In this document: positions 18,156 to 27,157 of the stretch, piece by piece | How the letters are laid out: every line of letters starts with the position of its first letter | Position numbering within the stretch: the first letter of the stretch is position 1 | NCBI RefSeq assembly: GCF_003675385.1 | Contig: NZ_RCWZ01000001.1 | Span: 1,178,001 to 1,242,000 of the forward strand | DNA from: Mucilaginibacter kameinonensis | Lineage (GTDB): Bacteria; Bacteroidota; Bacteroidia; Sphingobacteriales; Sphingobacteriaceae | Length of the DNA: 64,000 nucleotides | Direction: 5' to 3' | Position numbers and translations under genes: made by a program | The notes under the pieces: model-generated | The model's input: only the letters and a program-made list of their open reading frames with translations | Databases searched by the model: none | What the model was told of the DNA's origin: nothing

Positions 18156-19070
18156 ATGAAAACCATTTTATCAGCCTTTGCATTGACAGCCATAACTTTT
18201 GCTTCCTTCGCGCAGGAAAAACCGATGCCGCTTTATCCAAAGGGCGTTCCCAATTCAAAAAAAGCTCCGGCAACTTATGTCGAAAAAACTGACGACAAAA
18301 GCTGGATCTCAATGGTGACAGAACCAACACTTACGCCCTACCTGCCAGAAAAAGGTAAGGCAAACGGCGCTGCTATTGTTGTTTGCCCGGGTGGTGGTTA
18401 TTCCGGATTGGCCTCTGATCACGAAGGCAAGGCGATAGCACGGGCATTTGCGGAAATTGGCGTAACTGCATTTGTGTTAAAATACCGTTTACCAAGCGAC
18501 GATATCATGGCCGATAAATCAATCGGTCCGCTGCAGGACGCGCAAATGGCTATTTATACTGTGCGCAAAAACGCGGCAGAGTGGAATATCAATCCGTCAA
18601 AAATAGGGATTATTGGTTTTTCAGCAGGCGGGCACCTGGCATCAACCGAAGGAACTCATTTTGATAAACCGGTTATTGAAGATAAAGAAAACATCAGCGT
18701 ACGTCCTGATTTTATGATGCTGATCTATCCCGTAATTTCTTTCGGCGAGTACGCCCACGTTGGTTCAAGGGAAAACCTGATCGGTAAAAGCCCATCAGCA
18801 GCGCAGCTTGAGCTGTACTCGAACGAAAAACAGGTAACTGCTAATACCCCGCCTACATTTTTGGTACATGCAGAGGATGATACCGTAGTGCCGGTACAAA
18901 ACAGCCTGTTATTTTATGACGCCCTGTTAAAAAACAAAGTAAAGGCCGAGATGCACCTTTTTCAGGAAGGTGGCCATGGTTTTGGAATGAATAATTCTAA
19001 AAACAAAGGCAAATGGTTTGAATGGGCAGCCTCATGGCTGGAAGAGAATGGCTTTTTAAGCGGAAAATAA
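18156..19070 (+). CDS. Secreted alpha/beta hydrolase (esterase-like)
   Basis: 304 residues from the ATG at 18156, giving a clean signal peptide (MKTILSAFALTAITFASFAQ). The fold is the BD-FAE/acetyl-xylan-esterase-like alpha/beta hydrolase: an oxyanion loop CPGGGY, nucleophile in GFSAGGHLAS, an acidic residue in HAEDDTVVP and histidine in EGGHGFGM. Likely a periplasmic carbohydrate or small-ester esterase. No neighbouring polysaccharide-use genes are present to narrow the substrate. The ankyrin gene starts 7 nt downstream and is probably co-transcribed. Confidence 0.85.
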   Translation: MKTILSAFALTAITFASFAQEKPMPLYPKGVPNSKKAPATYVEKTDDKSWISMVTEPTLTPYLPEKGKANGAAIVVCPGGGYSGLASDHEGKAIARAFAEIGVTAFVLKYRLPSDDIMADKSIGPLQDAQMAIYTVRKNAAEWNINPSKIGIIGFSAGGHLASTEGTHFDKPVIEDKENISVRPDFMMLIYPVISFGEYAHVGSRENLIGKSPSAAQLELYSNEKQVTANTPPTFLVHAEDDTVVPVQNSLLFYDALLKNKVKAEMHLFQEGGHGFGMNNSKNKGKWFEWAASWLEENGFLSGK

Positions 19071-19077
19071 TTTATTT

Positions 19078-19530
19078 ATGAAAAAATTTATCCTGCTGGG
19101 GGCTTTCACTTTATCTGCCATTTATGTAAAAGCCCAAACAATTAATGAGCAACTTTATAAGGCGGTAAATGTAAATGATACAACATTAGCCGAAACTTTG
19201 ATTAATAAAGGGGCCGATGTGAATTTCAAGCATAAGGCAATGAATTTTGAAATGAGTTTGTTGATACTTTCCGTTCAAAAGGATCAGCCCAAAATGGTTA
19301 AGCTTTTGGTAGATCATAAAGCAGAAGTTGATTGGAAAGACTGGTTTGGAAGCACCGCTTTAATGTATGCCGCAAATAAAGGCAATGTTGCTGTTATTAG
19401 CTACTTGTTAAAAAGTGGCGCTGATATTCATTTTAAAGACAAGGATGGCAATAGCGTGTTGTCGGCGGCCAAGGAAGGTGGTAATGCTGAGGCTATTAAA
19501 CTCATAGAAGATAGTTTAAATAAGAATTAG
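19078..19530 (+). CDS. Exported ankyrin-repeat protein
   Basis: 150 residues. Signal peptide (MKKFILLGAFTLSAIYVKAQ), then about four ankyrin repeats. The repeats show the typical LINKGADVNFKHK, LLVDHKAEVDWKDWFGSTALMYAA and LLKSGADIHFKDKDGNSVLS pattern. Ankyrin repeats bind proteins; the partner is unknown. It follows the esterase-like gene by 7 nt, so a shared transcript and periplasmic location are likely. Confidence 0.85.
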   Translation: MKKFILLGAFTLSAIYVKAQTINEQLYKAVNVNDTTLAETLINKGADVNFKHKAMNFEMSLLILSVQKDQPKMVKLLVDHKAEVDWKDWFGSTALMYAANKGNVAVISYLLKSGADIHFKDKDGNSVLSAAKEGGNAEAIKLIEDSLNKN

Positions 19531-19619
19531 CTGTGTAATAAAACAGTACAGCCTATTTTATTGTTGAGGTAAACAGTCTTTTTTCAAAAAGCGCAAAGTT
19601 CGACCTTAATGATCATTTT

Positions 19620-20048
19620 ATGTTGAAAAGAATACTGTTAGCAGTGTTACTCATTGCCGGTGCCTGCTTTAATGTTATTGCCCAATCTATCAAATTCAAA
19701 AACGTATCCAATCAGGACCTTACCTACGTTTTAAATAACCTGCAAAAGCGTTATGTATATACCGATCATAAAACGCTGAATATTGCGGTATATCTCGTAG
19801 CCGATCAGCTGGGGGATACTGACGCTCCGGCAGATTGCAAAACGCCCGGTTCTATCTACATAGCGGTGTCTGAGGTTAAGCCCCAGCCCGAGCAATATGT
19901 TTATAAACTGAACCCAGTATGCGACCCTAAGTTTGTCAACTGGATCAAATCAAAAAAGATGTATAAGATTGCTTTTAGCTACGGGGCCGCGGTTAAAAGG
20001 AAAACGGCTACCATTGGAATAACGCTGAAGAAGCTGGTGGTGGAGTAG
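19620..20048 (+). CDS. Small exported protein, unknown function
   Basis: 142 residues with a signal peptide (MLKRILLAVLLIAGACFNVIAQ). The mature part has two cysteines (DCKTPGS and NPVCDPKF) that could form a disulfide. No domain recognised. A TCATTGCGAGG element follows its stop within 25 nt and may serve as its 3' hairpin. Confidence 0.65.
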   Translation: MLKRILLAVLLIAGACFNVIAQSIKFKNVSNQDLTYVLNNLQKRYVYTDHKTLNIAVYLVADQLGDTDAPADCKTPGSIYIAVSEVKPQPEQYVYKLNPVCDPKFVNWIKSKKMYKIAFSYGAAVKRKTATIGITLKKLVVE

Positions 20049-20068
20049 AGTTGAAAAATATTAAAACA

Positions 20069-20178
20069 TGTCATTGCGAGGCACGAAGCAATCGCACGGA
20101 AGCGTGATTGCTCTATATAGCATGCGATTGCCGCGTCGCTCCCGGAGCTCATTCCCCGTTTTGCTCCTCGCAATGACA
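20069..20178. repeat. TCATTGCGAGG inverted-repeat element, copy 1
   Basis: Ends TGTCATTGCGAGG (20069-20081) and CCTCGCAATGACA (20166-20178) are perfect reverse complements. The interior includes TATAGCATGCGATTGC, also found in copy 2. Confidence 0.85.
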
Positions 20179-20264
20179 TCTAATTCGAGTTATTTGTTTT
20201 TGCTTTCTAATAACTACAAAAAACAGGGCGGATTTGCGTGACATTAGTTTTATTTATATTTATT

Positions 20265-20642
20265 TCAACTAATATCCATTATCCCGACAATCTTATCTCC
20301 CTCAAAAGTAAAAATTGAATGCCCTTTCAGGTTCATCTCATCACCTTTCTTTAAGCCGTTCGGCAGGTCGATGGCTATAATGTCGTTGTAATCAATTTCT
20401 ATTTCGGTTTTGCTGCCGGTATGCTTAAATGACCGGATAATTTGCTCGCGGCGCTCAAAAAGTCTTACAGCCTGTTCAGCCTGGTTCCTGAACGCTTCAA
20501 TACCATCAAGCTCCATGTTTACATCGCCGTTTGATACGTTTTCAAACTTTACAGTTGGGGCAAGATCTTTAAGCATGCCTTCAACATCAAAATTGTTATA
20601 GGCCTTTACATAATTGCTGATGATAAGTTCACGTTGTTGCAT
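20265..20642 (-). CDS. NTF2-like/SnoaL-fold protein
   Basis: 125 residues. It begins RELIISNYVKAYNNFDVEGMLKDL and ends GHSIFTFEGDKIVGIMDIS, the N- and C-terminal signatures of the NTF2-like/SnoaL superfamily (a small alpha+beta cone fold). Members are enzymes or binding proteins; the active role cannot be fixed. Cytoplasmic. Stands alone upstream of a 33-nt palindrome. Confidence 0.8.
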   Translation of the reverse strand: MQQRELIISNYVKAYNNFDVEGMLKDLAPTVKFENVSNGDVNMELDGIEAFRNQAEQAVRLFERREQIIRSFKHTGSKTEIEIDYNDIIAIDLPNGLKKGDEMNLKGHSIFTFEGDKIVGIMDIS

Positions 20643-20674
20643 GAACTAAAGGTAATGATTGCCGGGTATATTTA

Positions 20675-20707
20675 AGATTTATGAAGTTTTTAAAACTTCG
20701 TAAATCT
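20675..20707. repeat. Palindrome related to 59787-59805
   Basis: AGATTTATGAAGTTTT, one base, then AAAACTTCGTAAATCT, complementary except one pair. A half-copy (AAACTTCGTAAGTCT) occurs after the GH2 gene. It lies between the NTF2-like gene and the regulator and could be a 3' hairpin. Confidence 0.5.
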
Positions 20708-20729
20708 GATGCAAGTGTAAGCGAATATA

Positions 20730-21407
20730 TTATTTAATCATCCCCAGATTCTGCACGTAAGCTCCGCCCACGGGCAGCATAAAGCCATTAATCGTTACCT
20801 GGTGACGTTCTATCTTATCAATTTTACTTACAGCGGCAATAAACGACCGATGGATCCTGATAAATTTTTCGGCAGGGAGTAGGCTTTCCACTTCGGTAAT
20901 GGTCATTCGGGTTACCACCTTGCTATCTTTCAGCATAAAATTAACATAATTGCCAGTGGCTTCCAGATGATAGATCTCATCAAAATTAACGCGCACCTGG
21001 TCGTAACCGGTTTTCAGGAAAATGTAATCCTTAACATCGGCAGTGTTCCTGAAATTGTAAAGCTCGTAGGCTTTATTGCAGGCTTTTATAAACCGGGTAA
21101 GCGCGAAGGGTTTTAATAAGTAGTCAACCGCGTCGAGCTCGAAACTGGTTACAGCATGTTCAGTGTAGGCGGTGGTGAATATAACCAGCGGTTTTTTGTT
21201 GAGGCACGTTAACAGGTCGATGCCCGAAATATCGGGCATCTTAATATCGAGGAACAGCAGGTCTACCTGTTCGCGCTGCAGGTAATCCATGGCTTTAAAG
21301 GCATCAGTAAACTCGGCTTTCAGGTCAAGAAATGGCACCTTGGCGGCATGCGAGCGAATCACATCAAGCGCTATCGGTTCATCATCAATGGCTATGGCGG
21401 TAATCAA
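20730..21407 (-). CDS. LytTR-family response regulator
   Basis: 225 residues. An N-terminal receiver domain (about 1-115) has the acidic pair in IDDEP and the phosphoacceptor D54 in LLFLDIKMPD. The conserved T (FTTAYTEHAV) and K (YLLKPF) are present. The C-terminal LytTR DNA-binding domain (about 130-225) contains EATGNYVNF and RIHRSFIAAV. Partner of the histidine kinase three bases upstream. Likely controls a small set of targets such as cell-envelope or transport genes; the actual targets are not visible here. Confidence 0.94.
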   Translation of the reverse strand: MITAIAIDDEPIALDVIRSHAAKVPFLDLKAEFTDAFKAMDYLQREQVDLLFLDIKMPDISGIDLLTCLNKKPLVIFTTAYTEHAVTSFELDAVDYLLKPFALTRFIKACNKAYELYNFRNTADVKDYIFLKTGYDQVRVNFDEIYHLEATGNYVNFMLKDSKVVTRMTITEVESLLPAEKFIRIHRSFIAAVSKIDKIERHQVTINGFMLPVGGAYVQNLGMIK

Positions 21408-21410
21408 AGC

Positions 21411-22940
21411 TTATTGTAGTTGTATGGTTAAATGTATGAAAAAATCCCTGGCGCTTTCGCGGATCACCAGCTCATGTTTGTTAGGGTACAGGAGAATCAG
21501 CCGTTGTTTCACATTTTCCAGGCCAATGCCGTTGTTGTATTTTTCGGTATCGTTAAACACTTTTGGGTGGATGCTATTATGCACATCAAAGTAAAGCGTG
21601 TTTTCTTTAGTTTGCAGACTGATATTGATATGCGATGGTTGGCGCAGACTGATGCCGTGTTTAAAGGCATTTTCGATAAAAGGGATTAGCAGCATGGGGG
21701 CAATTTGCAGGGCGTTTACATGTTCTTCAATCTGCAGTACAATGCTGATATCTGGTGATGTTTGGGTACGCAACGTTTGCAGGGCGATGTAGTTATTCAG
21801 GTAATCGATTTCGCGTACCAGCAGTATCTTTTCCTGCATGTTCTCCTGTAGCATAAAGCGCATCATATCGCCAAGGCGCTGCACACCTTCAGCGGTGCGT
21901 TCGGCATTTTCCTGCAGGGCGGTACCATACAAAGTATTCAACGCGTTAAACAGGAAATGCGGATTAATTTGTGAGCGAAGGAAGTCCAGATCTGCTGTTG
22001 AACGGCCGAGGGCGGTTTTTAAATAGGTGATTTCCTGGTTGCCGGCCATTTTGCGTTTGTAAACTATCCAGGCAAAAGGGCCGGTAATAAGCAGTTGTAT
22101 ACCGCAATTAAAACCGCCAACAATAAATGTAGGCTCTGATGATTCAAATATCAGGCTTGTTAAAATGCCAATTGGGATGCTGACCAGCAACATAACACCC
22201 GCAGTTTTAAGCAGGTAGTTAAAGATGCCACGATTTTTGGCCAGCGTTTGCGGTATTAAACTGTAGAAAGACAAGGCATAAATACCTATGGCTACCGGTG
22301 CTATAATTACGAAAGTAGTGATCAACTCAACCGGGAAATCGGCAAGCGCCATCATAAAGGCAACGATCATGCAAATCACAATCGCTATAATACAATCGTG
22401 GGTAAGCACACGGTATTTGGCTTGTATTTTATCTACGTTACTTAACAGGAAATTTGCGGAATACTTGATCATGCTGTAAAAAGTAAGCATCATCATCACC
22501 CATAAAGCATACAGCACATTTGTTTTGAAAACAAGGTTATATACATAATCTGGAGACTTGTGGTAAAACAGGTAGCCCTTTAGCCAGGTATCGGTTATGC
22601 CGAACAAGCCCCAAAGCGCAGTAAGGAGGGCCAAGCCTAAAATGATGTGCCAGACAACGCGCCGTTTTTCGGCTAAGGCCGGAATGATAACAAAGTTCCA
22701 GAGTAAAAAGGCACCATAGTAGCCCGTATACCTGAATACCTCCGGAAAAAAATAAAATTTAGAGTACGAATAATGCAGGTGATAATTGTTGAACATGTAC
22801 CTGTATGGGGTCCATATTTCTTTATAGTTACTGTCGGCAACTTTGGTTAGCAGCAGTATAAGTGCAAAAACATAAATGGTGGTTGCGGCCCAAAATTCAA
22901 TTTTGCCAAGATTCAGGTTTTTTTTAAACAGATCGTTCAT
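21411..22940 (-). CDS. LytS/YehU-type sensor histidine kinase
   Basis: 509 residues. About seven to eight membrane segments fill residues 1-295. The cytoplasmic His_kinase domain follows, with H328 in SQINPHFLFNALN, and an ATPase domain with IPFIENAFKHG and NNGIGLENVKQRL. The conserved histidine in NPHFLFN is typical of the LytS-like class. It sits directly before its LytTR regulator with a 3-nt gap. The signal is unknown; no extracellular sensor domain is seen, only membrane helices. Confidence 0.93.
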   Translation of the reverse strand: MNDLFKKNLNLGKIEFWAATTIYVFALILLLTKVADSNYKEIWTPYRYMFNNYHLHYSYSKFYFFPEVFRYTGYYGAFLLWNFVIIPALAEKRRVVWHIILGLALLTALWGLFGITDTWLKGYLFYHKSPDYVYNLVFKTNVLYALWVMMMLTFYSMIKYSANFLLSNVDKIQAKYRVLTHDCIIAIVICMIVAFMMALADFPVELITTFVIIAPVAIGIYALSFYSLIPQTLAKNRGIFNYLLKTAGVMLLVSIPIGILTSLIFESSEPTFIVGGFNCGIQLLITGPFAWIVYKRKMAGNQEITYLKTALGRSTADLDFLRSQINPHFLFNALNTLYGTALQENAERTAEGVQRLGDMMRFMLQENMQEKILLVREIDYLNNYIALQTLRTQTSPDISIVLQIEEHVNALQIAPMLLIPFIENAFKHGISLRQPSHINISLQTKENTLYFDVHNSIHPKVFNDTEKYNNGIGLENVKQRLILLYPNKHELVIRESARDFFIHLTIQLQ

Positions 22941-23023
22941 AGTGTTTTGAATTATGCCCGCAAGGTATAATGCACAATACTACTGAATAAATAAATGGGA
23001 TGAAACCGGTTCCTCGTGTGATG

Positions 23024-23050
23024 AAGCCCCCTAACCCCCTAAAGGGGGAA
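23024..23050 (+). repeat. CCCCCTAAAGGGGG-type dispersed repeat, copy 4
   Basis: AAGCCCCCTAACCCCCTAAA plus GGGGGAA. It faces copy 5 in the opposite orientation 37 nt away, so the pair could form a larger hairpin. Confidence 0.75.
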
Positions 23051-23087
23051 CGATAGTTGAAAATCACAACGCGGCGCAAATCAAAAG

Positions 23088-23113
23088 CACCCCCTTTAGG
23101 GGGCGGGGGGGGC
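23088..23113 (-). repeat. CCCCCTAAAGGGGG-type dispersed repeat, copy 5
   Basis: On the minus strand the repeat supplies both the last codons and the stop (TAA) of the transglutaminase-like gene, which ends DAPPAP. Confidence 0.75.
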
Positions 23114-23968
23114 ATCCATTATCTCCAGCAATTCATTCAATTCTCTTACCTTATCGGCAGAGCCAAGATTTTCATAGGCGCTAATGAGGTTGCGGAGTAC
23201 ACGTTTAATGATATCGGTGTTGGAGCAGGGCTCGTAAAATTGCTTATCAAATTTGAGGTTAAGCTGCTTCAGGAACATATCCACATCGCGCCGGCCAAAC
23301 AGGAAACCTTTGTTAAAAGCGTTGATGTAAAACAGGATGCCGCTTTCAAATTCGCTTTGCATACTTTCATCCAGATAGGCCAGGATGAAATGTTGCGGCA
23401 GGTTTACGCCATATACGGGAATATCCAGTTTTTGCGCTATGATAGAATAAATGATGGCTAACGAAATCTGATTGCCCTTTTTGGTTTCCAATACCTGGCT
23501 CAGGTAGCTGTTTTGCGGGTCGAGGTGATTGGAGGTGTTGCCGCTGAAACCGTAGATGTTGTAAAATACATGGTTAATGAGCTTGATCTGCTCTTTCGGA
23601 CTGGCCTCGTTCATCATTTGCAGCCAGATATCACGCTTAATGGCCTCTATCTGGTTGATGATCTTTTGCTCATCAAGATCAGGGTATTGGTAGCGGTTAA
23701 TGATCAGGATACCTTGCAGCAGATCAAACGCGCCGCTTTGGTTCCAGAGTTTCAGGTCGTTTTTAAGGCTGCTGAACTGGATCTCGTGTACCAGATTGGC
23801 AATACGCTCCTGTAAAATAGGGTCAAAAGCCTGTTCAAAAGCCGACTCAAGATAGCTGATAGCTTCGGCTCCATATGAAAACAATTTGTTATACACATGT
23901 TCATAAATGCCGCTGTCCGGATCATCCAGCAGGCGGATCAATGAATTAACTTCAGTTGGATTTATCAT
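23096..23968 (-). CDS. Transglutaminase-like (Transglut_core2/SirB1-type) protein
   Basis: 290 residues. The central part (about 100-230) fits Transglut_core2: LINHVFYNIYGFSGN, then GNQISLAIIYSIIAQKLDIPVYGVNLPQHFILAY with the family histidine. The usual catalytic cysteine position after GN is Q-I-S here, so enzymatic activity is doubtful. The N-terminus is helical, and the C-terminus is TPR-like (YENLGSADKVRELNELLEIM). The final DAPPAP and the stop codon come from the dispersed C-rich repeat. Role unknown. Confidence 0.8.
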   Translation of the reverse strand: MINPTEVNSLIRLLDDPDSGIYEHVYNKLFSYGAEAISYLESAFEQAFDPILQERIANLVHEIQFSSLKNDLKLWNQSGAFDLLQGILIINRYQYPDLDEQKIINQIEAIKRDIWLQMMNEASPKEQIKLINHVFYNIYGFSGNTSNHLDPQNSYLSQVLETKKGNQISLAIIYSIIAQKLDIPVYGVNLPQHFILAYLDESMQSEFESGILFYINAFNKGFLFGRRDVDMFLKQLNLKFDKQFYEPCSNTDIIKRVLRNLISAYENLGSADKVRELNELLEIMDAPPAP

Positions 23969-24012
23969 ACACTGTAATGCTAAAATACTAAACCTTTTCT
24001 ATTTTTACAGCG

Positions 24013-24612
24013 ATGTATAATATAAGGTATGGGCTTAGTTACCTGCGGCACCGTTTTTTGGCCAACAACAGGCATGGCATACACTCTCCATTTGTTTACA
24101 AGCTGATTGATACGGTTATTTACGATTATACTTCCCAAAAAGTGTACCGTGATATCAAAGAAATCTGCCGGAAACAACATTCTGACAAGAGTGTGATAAA
24201 TACACTACCCTTGAAATTTTACCGTTTGCTTTATCGGTTTGCTGTTTACTTTAAACCACAAACAGTATTGTTAGCTGATACAGAGGATTACATCTCAGCA
24301 TTTGTTATCAAACAAGCTAACCCCGAAGTCCAAAGCATATCATCAGCAACATCTGGCATCCGCAAGGCTGACATGATCCTGGCAGATGCCTTGAAACAGA
24401 ACGCTGCCAGTTTTCTTGAAAAGGTTATGCCATCTGTTCATGACGATACCGTTGTAATATTTGCAAACATCCATCGCAACGCAGCAACCAAACAATCATG
24501 GGAGCAGCTTAAATTAAATCAACAGGTTAGGGCTACTATCGATCTGTATTTTATCGGGATGGTGTTTTTTAAACCGGGGATGAGTAAAGAGGATTTTAAG
24601 GTGAGGTATTGA
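24013..24612 (+). CDS. Methyltransferase-like N-terminal family protein, uncertain
   Basis: 199 residues. The opening segment LRHRFLANNRHGIHSPFVYKLID is characteristic of a Bacteroidota family usually annotated as class I SAM-dependent methyltransferase. This copy is shorter than I would expect for that family, and the glycine-rich SAM-binding loop is not evident, so activity is doubtful. A 7-nt periodic array begins at its stop codon (24608-24642). Confidence 0.55.
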   Translation: MYNIRYGLSYLRHRFLANNRHGIHSPFVYKLIDTVIYDYTSQKVYRDIKEICRKQHSDKSVINTLPLKFYRLLYRFAVYFKPQTVLLADTEDYISAFVIKQANPEVQSISSATSGIRKADMILADALKQNAASFLEKVMPSVHDDTVVIFANIHRNAATKQSWEQLKLNQQVRATIDLYFIGMVFFKPGMSKEDFKVRY

Positions 24613-24710
24613 TAGCTTATAGTTCATAGATCATAGTTGATGGTCGAAGCCCACTCAATTCATTTATGATAGGGTATTATGCCATGAGCTATGAACCATC
24701 AACCATAAAC
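24608..24710. repeat. Inverted pair of 7-nt periodic arrays, family I
   Basis: Left arm heptads: ATTGATA, GCTTATA, GTTCATA, GATCATA, GTTGATG (24608-24642). Right arm: CATGAGC, TATGAAC, CATCAAC, CATAAAC (24683-24710), the reverse-complement word. The left arm overlaps the stop codon of the methyltransferase-like gene. The right arm ends just before the stop of the barrel protein gene. Confidence 0.7.
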
Positions 24711-24717
24711 TCAAAGA

Positions 24718-25845
24718 TTAAAACGACTGCCCCAATCCAATATAAAATCCGGTTAATCTTTTTTCGTTAGGGATCTTCTGACCTACACCATAATCTACAC
24801 GGACAGCGAGGCCTTTTTGAACATCAAAAAAGTAACGGAGGCCACCTCCGTAGTTTGGTTTTAGTTCCGAAGAACTGAAGCTGTTTTTAAAAACCTCGCC
24901 GGTGCCCACAAAGCCTGCAAAGCCTATACGATTGCTTAGGCGGTAGCGCAGTTCGGCTTGTCCGGCTATCATGTTGCGGTCGCGGAAACGGCCGTTATAA
25001 TAACCCCGCATCAGTTCGTCGCTACCCAGATCGGGCAGTAAATAAAATGGCGAAGCAGAACCGGTAAGGCTTTGTTCCTGCACATCAAGGCCAAGCACCC
25101 ATTTAGGTGCAAGTAAAAAAAACTGCGAATATTCAATATTAAAGAAACCTCCCTTATAATCGTTATTCCCAAACATACCATGTATAGCCTGGAAATAGGC
25201 GCCTATAATAAGGCCTTTGGTGGTGTAAGTGTTATTGTTCCTGTTATCAAATGTAATGGTAGGACCTATATATACACTTGGCCCGCCTCCGCGATTTTCA
25301 ACACGCGGATCGGTATAAAAGATCCCGGTTTTATCGTCATCACTGAAATGGTAGTCCCATGCACCGGCGTTTATCCCTGCGTATAAATTATCGGTGATCT
25401 TTTTTTCGCCGGCAAAGTTTACTTTGAAGCGTTTTTGACCAATCCTGTCAGAGTTGGTCTTTAAGGTATTATTACCAATGCCATAAAAATCAAACGGGAA
25501 GTTGATGTAACTCACGCCTGCCGTAAGGTGATAGGTGTTGCCCGGAGTCCAGTAGCTGCTGGTAAGGCTTAAACGGCTTTGGCCTTTGGTGGTTATAGTA
25601 GCGTAGGCAAAAACATTAGATACGCGGGTATTGAGTTTGGATGTATCGGTGTAAAAAGAAAGCAATCCGGCGCCGCCAACTTCAAGGCCGGTTTCGGGGG
25701 CCGAGCTTAAAACGGGTAATATAACGAAGCTGCTTTTGCGTGTGGTATCTTTATCAAAATACATCCGCTTTACAACACGGGATATCTGCGAAAAGGCACC
25801 GGTTGAAATAGCGCACAAAAGCAATAAGGTAACGAGTTTTTTCAT
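24718..25845 (-). CDS. Outer-membrane beta-barrel (surface-antigen/BamA-barrel-like)
   Basis: 375 residues. Signal peptide MKKLVTLLLLCAISTGAFSQ, then many amphipathic strands ending in the aromatic GFYIGLGQSF, as expected for an outer-membrane barrel. Conserved-looking stretches such as LPVLSSAPETGLEVGGAG, GPTITFDNRNN and LMRGYYNGRFRDRNMI match the Bac_surface_Ag barrel (PF01103), but no POTRA domains precede it. The role is unknown. Confidence 0.8.
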   Translation of the reverse strand: MKKLVTLLLLCAISTGAFSQISRVVKRMYFDKDTTRKSSFVILPVLSSAPETGLEVGGAGLLSFYTDTSKLNTRVSNVFAYATITTKGQSRLSLTSSYWTPGNTYHLTAGVSYINFPFDFYGIGNNTLKTNSDRIGQKRFKVNFAGEKKITDNLYAGINAGAWDYHFSDDDKTGIFYTDPRVENRGGGPSVYIGPTITFDNRNNNTYTTKGLIIGAYFQAIHGMFGNNDYKGGFFNIEYSQFFLLAPKWVLGLDVQEQSLTGSASPFYLLPDLGSDELMRGYYNGRFRDRNMIAGQAELRYRLSNRIGFAGFVGTGEVFKNSFSSSELKPNYGGGLRYFFDVQKGLAVRVDYGVGQKIPNEKRLTGFYIGLGQSF

Positions 25846-26020
25846 AGGTGTTTACGGTGGCTAATATAACCCATTTTGGCGTATAAGGTTCTGCCAACAA
25901 TATTTTAAAATTAGGATGACAATATAAGGATGAGGGTAGGGGGGAAGGGATGACAATTTCAGAACGAAATAGTTATAAAAAGATAAAGTTTCATTTAAAA
26001 TTCAATTTAACTAAAATGTC

Positions 26021-26028
26021 TACTTTTG
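26021..26028 (+). promoter_or_regulatory. Candidate promoter -7 element for the DHS-like gene
   Basis: TACTTTTG, an exact TAnnTTTG, 23 nt before the ATG. Confidence 0.45.
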
Positions 26029-26051
26029 CGCAGAAATTTTATTGAAATATT

Positions 26052-27032
26052 ATGAGCACTACAAGAGGACCTATTTCGCAGTTTATTGAAAGAAATTATC
26101 TGCACTTTAACGCCGCGGCATTAATGGATGCAGCTAAAGGCTATGAAACACACCTTGAAGAAGGCGGTAAAATGATGGTAACCTTAGCTGGTGCCATGAG
26201 TACAGCCGAGCTGGGTATTTCGCTGGCCGAGATGATTCGCCAGGATAAAATTGCTATCATATCATGTACAGGTGCCAACCTTGAAGAGGATATCATGAAC
26301 CTTGTAGCGCACTCGCATTACAAAAGGGTACCTAACTACCGCGACCTGAGCCCTCAGGAAGAGTGGGACCTGCTTGAAAACCATTACAACCGTGTTACTG
26401 ATACCTGTATCCCGGAAGAAGAAGCTTTCCGTCGTTTGCAAAAACATATCCACAAGATCTGGAAAGATGCTGATGACAGCGGCGAGCGTTATTTTCCGCA
26501 TGAGTACATGTACAAAATATTATTAAGCGGCGAGCTGGAGCAATACTATGAGATAGATCCTAAAAACTCATGGATGCTGGCTGCTGCCGAAAAGAACCTG
26601 CCAATTGTTGTACCGGGATGGGAAGACTCAACCATGGGCAACATCTTTGCTTCATACGTAATTAAAGGCGAGCTTAAAGCATCAACCATGAAAAGCGGTA
26701 TCGAATACATGGCATGGCTGGCCGACTGGTATACTAAAAATTCATCGGGCAAAGGCATCGGCTTTTTCCAGATTGGTGGCGGTATAGCGGGCGACTTCCC
26801 GATTTGTGTTGTACCTATGCTTTACCAGGATATGGAGATGCATGATGTTCCTTTCTGGAGCTACTTCTGCCAAATCTCTGATTCAACCACATCATATGGT
26901 TCGTATTCAGGCGCTGTACCTAACGAAAAAATAACCTGGGGCAAGCTTGACATCCATACCCCTAAGTTTATAGTAGAGAGCGACGCAACCATTGTTGCAC
27001 CACTTATTTTTGCCTGGTTACTAAAACAATAG
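26052..27032 (+). CDS. Deoxyhypusine-synthase-family protein
   Basis: 326 residues of the deoxyhypusine synthase (DHS) fold: NAAALMDAAKGYETHL near the start, then TLAGAMSTAELGISLAEMI, SCTGANLEEDIMNLVAHSHY, VVPGWEDSTMG and GGIAGDFPICVVP. The catalytic lysine of the family is retained as K298 in ITWGKLD. In eukaryotes and archaea DHS transfers aminobutyl from spermidine to eIF5A. Bacteria lack eIF5A, and bacterial relatives are thought to make homospermidine or similar polyamines. The true substrate here is unresolved. No polyamine gene is nearby; the respiratory cluster begins 252 nt downstream. Confidence 0.88.
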   Translation: MSTTRGPISQFIERNYLHFNAAALMDAAKGYETHLEEGGKMMVTLAGAMSTAELGISLAEMIRQDKIAIISCTGANLEEDIMNLVAHSHYKRVPNYRDLSPQEEWDLLENHYNRVTDTCIPEEEAFRRLQKHIHKIWKDADDSGERYFPHEYMYKILLSGELEQYYEIDPKNSWMLAAAEKNLPIVVPGWEDSTMGNIFASYVIKGELKASTMKSGIEYMAWLADWYTKNSSGKGIGFFQIGGGIAGDFPICVVPMLYQDMEMHDVPFWSYFCQISDSTTSYGSYSGAVPNEKITWGKLDIHTPKFIVESDATIVAPLIFAWLLKQ

Positions 27033-27106
27033 ATAAAATTTTATAATTAAAGTTGGATTGTAATTATTCCAAAAAAATGTCAAATGACATTAATATGCAT
27101 TTAGCA

Positions 27107-27126
27107 GCGTTTAAACGCGGTTTTTT
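27107..27126 (+). terminator. Possible terminator of the DHS-like gene
   Basis: GCGTTTAAACGC (6-bp stem) followed by GGTTTTTT. Modest stem. Confidence 0.45.
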
Positions 27127-27157
27127 GTCTATTTAGAACGATTATAAATTATAGGTT

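Noticed and set aside
19979..20179. 66-residue ORF on the minus strand inside the TCATTGCGAGG element
   Set aside because: It is a reading frame through the palindromic repeat, not a gene.
22924..23115. 63-residue ORF on the minus strand beginning MPPPPPKGGAFD and containing SPFRGLGGF
   Set aside because: It is only the translation of the two CCCCCTAAAGGGGG repeat copies and the gap between them; no coding pattern.
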